Source of the DNA: G020353115 sp964389685
Lineage (GTDB): Bacteria; Bacteroidota; Bacteroidia; Bacteroidales; VadinHA17
Assembly: GCA_964389685.1 (NCBI GenBank)
Contig: CAYMFM010000073.1
Location: forward strand, 1 to 20,411
Reading direction: 5' to 3'
Length of the DNA: 20,411 nucleotides
A program made the position numbers and the translations under genes. Of the stretch, positions 15,209-20,411 are shown piece by piece; position 1 is the stretch's first letter; every line of letters begins with the position of its first letter. The notes beneath the pieces are model-generated. The model worked only from the letters and a program-made list of their open reading frames with translations. It did not search any database and was not told the DNA's origin.

Positions 15209-16138
15209 GATCTTGAACCCCTGCCTGACGGCAGGCAGGCCGCAGGGGTTCGGTTAGCGTTTGCATTGATACCCCCGGGTGGAACCGGGGCTATTGGGTT
15301 TGAATCCCTCCGGGATTCGGTTAGCGTGTGCATTGACACCCCCGACGTTGATAGTCGGGGGCTATTGGGGTTAATCAAATCCCCCGTCCGCCACTGGCGG
15401 ACACCCCCTTTTGGAAAGGGGGAGAAAAACGGGTTGCGATATACGTGCAGGCAGGCCGCAGGGATTCGGTTTCGTGTGCACTGATACACCGGGCAGGAAT
15501 GGGGCAGTTGGGATTGAACTTCGCAGGGATTCGGTTACCGTGGGCACCCGGTTTTCCCCCAACGTTACAGTCGGGAGCTATTGGGGTTAATCAAATCCCC
15601 CGTCCGCCACTGGCGGACACCCCCTTTTGGAAAGGGGGAGAAAAACGGGTTGCGATATACGTGCAGGCAGGCCGCAGGGATTCGGTTTCGTGTGCACTGA
15701 TACACCGGGCAGGAATGGGGCAGTTGGGATTGAACTTCGCAGGGGTTCGGGTATCGTGGGCACCCGGTTTTCCCCCGACGTTACAGTCGGGGGCTATTGG
15801 GGTTAATCAAATCCCCCGTCCGCCACTGGCGGACACCCCCTTTTGGAAAGGGGGAGAAAAACGGGTTGCGATATACGTGCAGGCAGGCCGCNNNNNNNNN
15901 NNNNNNNNNNNNNNNNNNNNNNNNNNNNNNNNNNNNNNNNNNNNNNNNNNNNNNNNNNNNNNNNNNNNNNNNNNNNNNNNNNNNNNNNNNNCCCCTTTTG
16001 GAAAGGGGGAGAAAAACGGGTTGCGATATACGTGCAGGCAGGCCGCCGGGGTTTGGTAATCGTTTGCATTGATACCCCCGGGTGAAACCTGGGCTATTGG
16101 ATTTGAATCCCTCCGGGATTCGGTTAGCGTGAACAAAA
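15209..16138 (+). repeat. Module D tandem array, 216-bp period, interrupted by an assembly gap
   Basis: The marker GCTATTGGGGTTAATCAAAT starts at 15361, 15577 and 15793, giving a period of exactly 216 bp with only a few differences between units. Each unit holds GTCCGCC/GGCGGAC and CCCCCTTTT/AAAGGGGG stems. Both ends of the array carry a shorter related unit (GCATTGATACCCCCGGGTG and the TGAATCCCTCCGGGATTCGG string). A 72-codon reading frame stays open through the units because 216 is divisible by three; I do not regard it as a gene. The unit count is uncertain because of the gap. Confidence 0.85.
15892..15991. other. Assembly gap of 100 Ns
   Basis: Exactly 100 Ns lie within the tandem array, a typical scaffolding placeholder. 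If the 216-bp period continued, the missing sequence would be 161 bp, or 161 plus a multiple of 216. Confidence 0.98.
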
Positions 16139-16315
16139 AAAGCCCCGGAGGTGCTGAAGGCATACCTAAGGTAGGCTGAAGCCCAATAGCCATGGTCTTA
16201 CCCATGGTAAAGGATAAGAAAAATAACAAAGCCCCGGAGGGGCTGAAACCCAATAGCCATGGTTTAATCCATGGTACAGGATCAAAATAGAATAACAACC
16301 CCAGCGGGGTTGAAG
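16139..16315 (+). repeat. Module C, 177-bp direct repeat (copy 2)
   Basis: Identical to 14662-14838. It ends 35 bp before the ATG of the 995-residue protein, so that gene's promoter lies within the repeat, in the last 35 bp, or further upstream. Confidence 0.9.
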
Positions 16316-16350
16316 AATATCGAAAACAGGTCAAACAGACATACACATTC

Positions 16351-19338
16351 ATGGCACTCATTGAAGGTTTTCTTGAAGTTCAAAAGTACGATTTCAGCGA
16401 CACCTCTTTTAACCTGCTGATGCAGACAAGAATTCACAAGGTGTTGCTGGTTTCCAGCAATTACGATGCCTACATGCTGGAAGAGGATGGGAGGATTGAT
16501 GAACAGATATTCAACGAATACGTTTCCCTCAACCTCCGGTATCCTCCCATTTTTCTCCAGGTTGATACAGCTGGAAAAGCCTTCCGGACACTGGAAGATG
16601 AAAACATCGACCTGATCATACTGATGATGCGTGTCGGCACTGTCGATACATTTGAACTGGCGAAGCAATTAAAAGAGAAGTATCCTGAGATCCCCATTGT
16701 TGTGCTGACCTATTTCTCCAGGGAGGTGTCATTGAGGCTGGAGAAGGAAGACCTCAGCGGTATCGATTACGTATTCTGCTGGCTGGGAAATGCAGACCTG
16801 CTGCTGGCAATTATCAAACTGATCGAGGACAAGATGAATGCCGAGTACGACATTGAAAAAATTGGTGTTCAGGCCATCCTGCTGGTGGAAGATTCCATCC
16901 GTTATGTTTCAACCTACCTGCCAAACCTGTATAAGATCGTTCTTCAGCAATCCCATGAATTTCAGCACGAAGCATTGAATGAGCACCAGCAGATGCTCCG
17001 GTTGAGAGGGCGGCCCAAGATCCTGCTGGCAACCTCATACGAAGAAGCCATTGCTCTTTATGAAAAATACAAATACAACCTGCTGGGTGTGATCTCTGAT
17101 ATCAACTACAAGAGGGAGGGAGTAAAAGACCCGAAAGCAGGAATCAGCCTGTGTGAAAAAGTAAAGATCGAGGATCCGAATATTCCTTTTCTTCTGCAAT
17201 CATCCAATCTTAAATTCAAGGAGATTGCAGACAACCTGAATGCCGGATTCATCCATAAATACTCAAAATCGTTATCCATTGAGCTACGCAACTTCATCAT
17301 TAAAAATCTTGCATTCGGACCCTTTATTTTCAGGGATCCTGATTCCATGAAAGAGATTGACCGGGCAAATGACCTGCAGGAATTTCAGCAAAAATTACTG
17401 ACCCTGCCGGATAATTCACTGGAATACCATACCAGCAGGAATGACTTCTCGAAATGGTTGAATGCCCGTGCACTCTTTCCGATTGCCCAGATGTTTAAAT
17501 ACCTGCAACGTGAGGATTTTGATACGCTGGATGAAATCAGGCGGTTCATCTATGTGGCAATCTCCAGTTTCCGGTTCGGTAAGGGGAGAGGGATCATCGC
17601 CAAATTCGACAAGAGCAGTTTCGATGAATACCTGATCTTTTCAAGGATCGGTGACGGGTCGATCGGTGGCAAGGCACGGGGGCTGGCATTTATCAATACC
17701 ATGATTAAAAAGCACGGGCTCTTCAATCGATTCCAGGATGTGATCATTACCATTCCAAGAACGGTGGTGCTGAGTACGGATGTGTTTGATGAGTTTATGG
17801 AGAAGAATGATCTGTACAAAATAGGTCTTTCCGACATGGATGATAAACAGATCCTCGACCATTTTGTGAAAGCCGAGTTGCCGGCCTGGGTCTGCAAGGA
17901 TATCCTCGCTTTCCTCGATGTTTCCAGGTACAATCCCATTGCCATAAGGTCCTCCAGCAAGCTGGAGGATTCCCACTATCAACCCTTTGCAGGGATCTAT
18001 TCCACCTATATGATCCCCCGGACCCCGGACAACAAGGCGATGGTGAACCACATCTCTTCAGCCATCAAGGAGGTGTATGCATCAGTTTACTACAAGAGCA
18101 GCAAAGCATACATGACCGCCACGGCGAACGTGATCGATGAGGAAAAGATGGGGATTGTCCTTCAGGAAGTCTGCGGGAATAAACACGAGCATACATTCTA
18201 TCCGACCTTTTCCGGGGTTGCGCGCTCAATCAACTTCTATCCGATCGGCAAGGAGAAGCCACAGGATGGCATTGTATCGATTGCCCTGGGTCTTGGGAAA
18301 TACATTGTCGACGGGGGAATTACACTCCGGTTTTCACCCAGGTATCCGAAAAAAATTCTTCAACTATCCTCCCCGAAAATGGCACTGCGGGATACACAGA
18401 AGAGCTTCTATGCGCTCGATCTGGACCTCACTCATTTTGTCCCGTCAACGGATGACGGTGTCAATATCCTGAAGCTGAAACTTGCTGATGCCGAAAAAGA
18501 CAACGTCCTGCGTCATGTTGCGTCAACCTTCGATCTGCATAACAACATCATCCGGGACGGCATTCAAGGATCGGGAAAACGAATCGTTACCTTTACCAAC
18601 ATTCTGACACATAACGTTTTTCCACTTGCTGAAATTCTGCAGAACTTGCTGGAGATGGGACAGCAGGAGATGAATAATCCCATAGAGATCGAGTTTGCAG
18701 TGAACCTGGAAACGCCCCCCGGAACACCTAATATATTTAACTTCCTGCAGATAAGACCTATAGTTGATACCGATCAGAAAAGCAACGTCAAACTGGATGA
18801 TGTAAAGCAGGATGATGCATTGATCATCTCTTTTTCAGCACTTGGAAACGGGATATTCAAGGATATTTCCGATTTTGTTTATGTGAAGCCCGAATCGTTT
18901 TCCGCCTCGCACAACAAAAAAATTGCTGTGAACATTGAAAAAATAAATGAGCAGTTTGCCCGGGAGAAAAAGAACTATATACTGGTCGGGCCCGGTCGCT
19001 GGGGATCCACCGATCCATGGCTGGGTATCCCTACAAACTGGCCTCAGATATCCCAAGCTCGTGTGATTGTGGAAGCAGGATTGAAGAATTACCGGATTGA
19101 TCCCAGCCAGGGAACCCATTTTTTTCAAAACCTGACCTCGTTCCGTGTGGGCTATTTCACCATTAATCCCTACATGAACGACGGGTATTATGATCTTGAC
19201 TTTCTGAACAGACAGGAAGCGCTCTTTGAAGATGAATTCATCCGGCATATCAGTTTTCACGAGCCGCTGAAAATACTGGTTGACGGAAAAACGACCAAAG
19301 GGGTGATTTTTAAACCGTGCCCTCCTCAGGAGAAGTAG
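16351..19338 (+). CDS. Tandem receiver-like domains fused to a PEP/pyruvate-dikinase N-terminal (ATP-grasp) domain
   Basis: The protein has 995 residues. Residues about 28-160 form a receiver-like fold lacking its active site: M92 sits where the phospho-acceptor Asp should be and W144 where Lys should be. Residues about 173-318 form a second receiver with E180/D181, acceptor D250 (GVISDI), S284/S285 and K303 (HKYSK), apparently intact. Residues about 430-805 match the PPDK_N ATP-grasp region: GGKARGL, AIRSSSKLED with FAGIYSTYM, SGVARSINFYP, ALGLGKYIVDGG and LQIRPI. The end (about 820-995, with VGPGRWGSTDPW and DPSQGTHFFQNLTSF) is a separate conserved domain. The phosphohistidine swivel domain (TSHAA-type motif) and PEP barrel of true dikinases are absent. 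It is therefore probably not a PEP synthase but an ATP-using or signalling enzyme. The substrate is unknown. Confidence 0.87.
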   Translation: MALIEGFLEVQKYDFSDTSFNLLMQTRIHKVLLVSSNYDAYMLEEDGRIDEQIFNEYVSLNLRYPPIFLQVDTAGKAFRTLEDENIDLIILMMRVGTVDTFELAKQLKEKYPEIPIVVLTYFSREVSLRLEKEDLSGIDYVFCWLGNADLLLAIIKLIEDKMNAEYDIEKIGVQAILLVEDSIRYVSTYLPNLYKIVLQQSHEFQHEALNEHQQMLRLRGRPKILLATSYEEAIALYEKYKYNLLGVISDINYKREGVKDPKAGISLCEKVKIEDPNIPFLLQSSNLKFKEIADNLNAGFIHKYSKSLSIELRNFIIKNLAFGPFIFRDPDSMKEIDRANDLQEFQQKLLTLPDNSLEYHTSRNDFSKWLNARALFPIAQMFKYLQREDFDTLDEIRRFIYVAISSFRFGKGRGIIAKFDKSSFDEYLIFSRIGDGSIGGKARGLAFINTMIKKHGLFNRFQDVIITIPRTVVLSTDVFDEFMEKNDLYKIGLSDMDDKQILDHFVKAELPAWVCKDILAFLDVSRYNPIAIRSSSKLEDSHYQPFAGIYSTYMIPRTPDNKAMVNHISSAIKEVYASVYYKSSKAYMTATANVIDEEKMGIVLQEVCGNKHEHTFYPTFSGVARSINFYPIGKEKPQDGIVSIALGLGKYIVDGGITLRFSPRYPKKILQLSSPKMALRDTQKSFYALDLDLTHFVPSTDDGVNILKLKLADAEKDNVLRHVASTFDLHNNIIRDGIQGSGKRIVTFTNILTHNVFPLAEILQNLLEMGQQEMNNPIEIEFAVNLETPPGTPNIFNFLQIRPIVDTDQKSNVKLDDVKQDDALIISFSALGNGIFKDISDFVYVKPESFSASHNKKIAVNIEKINEQFAREKKNYILVGPGRWGSTDPWLGIPTNWPQISQARVIVEAGLKNYRIDPSQGTHFFQNLTSFRVGYFTINPYMNDGYYDLDFLNRQEALFEDEFIRHISFHEPLKILVDGKTTKGVIFKPCPPQEK

Positions 19339-19350
19339 TTTTTGCCAAAG

Positions 19351-19420
19351 GCCCGCCTGCCAGCCACAGGCTGGTAAACCCTGCCCGCCATGCCTCCGGC
19401 AGGTAAACCGGCAGGCGGGC
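19351..19420. terminator. Large G/C-rich inverted repeat, possible terminator
   Basis: GCCCGCCTGCC (19351-19361) pairs with GGCAGGCGGGC (19410-19420) and encloses CCAGCC/GGCTGG (19360-19374). It starts 13 bp after the preceding stop codon. No T-tract follows, so it may be a repeat module rather than a true terminator. Confidence 0.4.
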
Positions 19421-19439
19421 GTCGGGCAGGCATCTGCCA

Positions 19440-19984
19440 TGGGCATGGCTATGCCACCTCCGGGGCTTAGGGACAGTTCCCGGTTTTCGGTTTTCGTTCT
19501 AATGGGCGTTTGGAGTGTTCCGGTCCATGAAGTGTTTTCCCAGTGAATAGCAATGCAGTTGGACCGGCGGTTATACGGAACGCAAACCCCTGGCATAAAT
19601 GCCAGGGTAATTCATTGAACTATAGGGCTACCAACGTGCAACCCCGCCCCGTGAAATAATTCTACCAATTTAACATTCGTATTGGCTAATCTATATTTCA
19701 CAGGGCCCGCCCTGTGAAATAATTCTTCGCTTTAATATTCCGTCAGGGGCTGCCGCTATTTCACGGGGCCCGCCCTGTGAAATAATGCGTCGCTTTAGCA
19801 CCCCGTCAGGGACAGTCGCTATTTCACAGGGCCCGTTTTGCAGGTCGTTGTTCGTTATTCGTCAAAAAAAAATAAAATTGATTAAGAACGACAAAACAGG
19901 AAAACGTAATGCAAATCATTATACCAACGTAGAGACGCCATGCATGGCGTCTCTACATGCGTGAATTTCCGATACATTATCGGA
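19440..19984 (+). repeat. Full composite repeat: leader, A, H, B, B, B, P (copy 2 of 2)
   Basis: A has arms CCGGTCCA (19520-19527) / TGGACCGG (19560-19567). H is at 19588-19607. Three B units follow at 19647-19705, 19710-19768 and 19773-19831, and a P palindrome at 19929-19956. Compared with 11690-12201 it has one extra B unit in the middle; the flanking B units correspond. Confidence 0.9.
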
Positions 19985-20106
19985 ATTGTTGTTTGACGTC
20001 TGGCATTCTCCCATAGTTATAAGGAACGCAAGCGAGGGTGTCTCAAAACTCATCATTCCAGTACTCGTACCACGAACTGCCATCAGCACATTTCCTGCCC
20101 ACAGTC

Positions 20107-20125
20107 GTCTGCCTAGTCGGCAGAC
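20107..20125. terminator. Stem-loop between repeat and murI end
   Basis: GTCTGCC / GGCAGAC forms a 7-bp stem with a 5-nt loop, 43 bp beyond the murI stop in its reading direction. No T-tract is present, so terminator function is uncertain. Confidence 0.35.
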
Positions 20126-20167
20126 AAGCAGTACGAGGGAATTCTTCCTAAGCCTTCGTCTCACCCA

Positions 20168-20411
20168 TCATCCTTTCCATACATCCACCTTCTGCAAATG
20201 GATGCTTTGCTCGAAAAAGACGTTGGATACTTTCTCGAAATAGGGGGTATAGTCGGAGACAAAAAAGCGGTCTTCCCCGCCGGGGGCTGTTCGCTGAAGG
20301 GAATGGTTCTCCAGCAGCTCGTTCAGTTTTTGTGCTACAATCCGTGCTGAATCGAGCACTTCAATGTTGAAATTGTAAAATTTGCTGATCTGGTTTCTGA
20401 TGATGGGGTAG
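20168..20411 (-). CDS. murI: Glutamate racemase, C-terminal end (partial)
   Basis: About 80 residues are visible, reading YPIIRNQISKFYN at the right edge, then IEVLDSARIVAQKLNELLE, DRFFVSDYTPYFEKVSNVFF and IHLQKVDVWKG before the TGA at 20168-20170. This matches the C-terminal part of glutamate racemase, where GCTHYPLI with the second catalytic Cys is followed by an IDSA..VA helix; Bacteroidota members often end in HLEKV-W-like sequence. The enzyme supplies D-glutamate for peptidoglycan in the cytosol. The window starts exactly at the Tyr of the THYP motif, so both catalytic cysteines are outside. Identification rests on this tail only. Confidence 0.82.
   Translation of the reverse strand, partial: YPIIRNQISKFYNFNIEVLDSARIVAQKLNELLENHSLQRTAPGGEDRFFVSDYTPYFEKVSNVFFEQSIHLQKVDVWKG

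Larger units (their letters stand above)
19339..20167. other. Repeat-filled intergenic region between convergent genes
   Basis: No gene is supported. A large hairpin (19351-19420) follows the stop of the receiver-PPDK_N gene. A full composite repeat (19440-19984) comes next, then a spacer of about 180 bp with a GTCTGCC/GGCAGAC stem-loop (20107-20125) just past the end of murI. Confidence 0.6.

Noticed and set aside
15445..16059. Long plus-strand ORF through the D array with a 72-residue repeating protein sequence
   Set aside because: The frame stays open only because the unit length (216) is divisible by three. The translation is proline- and glycine-rich repeat sequence, several other frames are open too, and it crosses the N gap.
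15209..16138. CRISPR array as an explanation of the tandem repeats
   Set aside because: Units are 216 bp and nearly identical throughout, without short repeats separated by unique spacers, and no cas gene is nearby.
18835..19596. 253-codon minus-strand ORF opposite the end of the receiver-PPDK_N gene
   Set aside because: It is antisense to a well-conserved coding region and begins in module A repeat sequence (MPGVCVPYNRR), the same string seen at other repeats.
1..20411. tRNA or rRNA genes
   Set aside because: I looked for conserved rRNA stretches and tRNA cloverleaf and T-loop signatures and saw none. The many hairpins are explained by the repeat modules.

Overview
The window looks like a chromosomal scaffold piece from a member of the Bacteroidota, probably an environmental Bacteroidales-like genome. 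The signs are a type IX secretion C-terminal sorting domain, a Bacteroidota-type promoter (TAnnTTTG) ahead of fabD, a lipoprotein with an acidic export-like tail, a carboxypeptidase-regulatory-domain secreted protein, and genes without obvious Shine-Dalgarno sites. A run of exactly 100 Ns (15892-15991) shows that this is a draft assembly.

Layout from left to right: a truncated AbiEii-type nucleotidyltransferase with a DUF6922-like partner (1-802, minus); GDP-L-fucose synthase and GDP-mannose 4,6-dehydratase (1155-3513, minus), which together make GDP-L-fucose from GDP-mannose; a secreted carboxypeptidase-regulatory-domain protein (4067-4816, minus); iron superoxide dismutase (5789-6364, plus); a patch of small or broken membrane ORFs, then an AT-rich lipoprotein and membrane protein pair (7114-8613, minus); a T9SS-secreted protein with two cadherin-like domains (9422-10582, minus); fabD (12289-13176, plus), converging with and overlapping a folE / 6-pyruvoyl-tetrahydropterin-synthase-like pair (13154-14215, minus); the relic of an IS200-like (Y1/REP-associated) transposase inside a repeat cluster (14357-16315); a 995-residue receiver-receiver-PPDK_N protein (16351-19338, plus); and the C-terminal end of glutamate racemase (20168-20411, minus).

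The conserved genes are ordinary housekeeping genes. The unusual part is the space between them. Nearly every gap is filled by a modular repeat family. Its modules recur in a fixed order: a G/C-poor leader, a GGTCCA/TGGACC inverted repeat (module A), a CCCTGGCAT hairpin (H), one to three 59-bp GTGAAATA/TATTTCAC hairpins (B), and a GTAGAGACG...CGTCTCTAC palindrome (P). Every copy I could find points the same way (plus), although the genes lie on both strands. Stem sequences differ between copies while pairing is largely kept. Longer near-identical duplications (224 bp with one mismatch, 177 bp identical, 92 bp identical, and 216-bp tandem units) lie on top of this. Two genes appear to take their stop codons from a repeat. 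A degenerate Y1 transposase sits inside one cluster in the same orientation, which suggests, but does not prove, that such enzymes spread these elements.

All identities come from reading motifs by eye; no database search was run.
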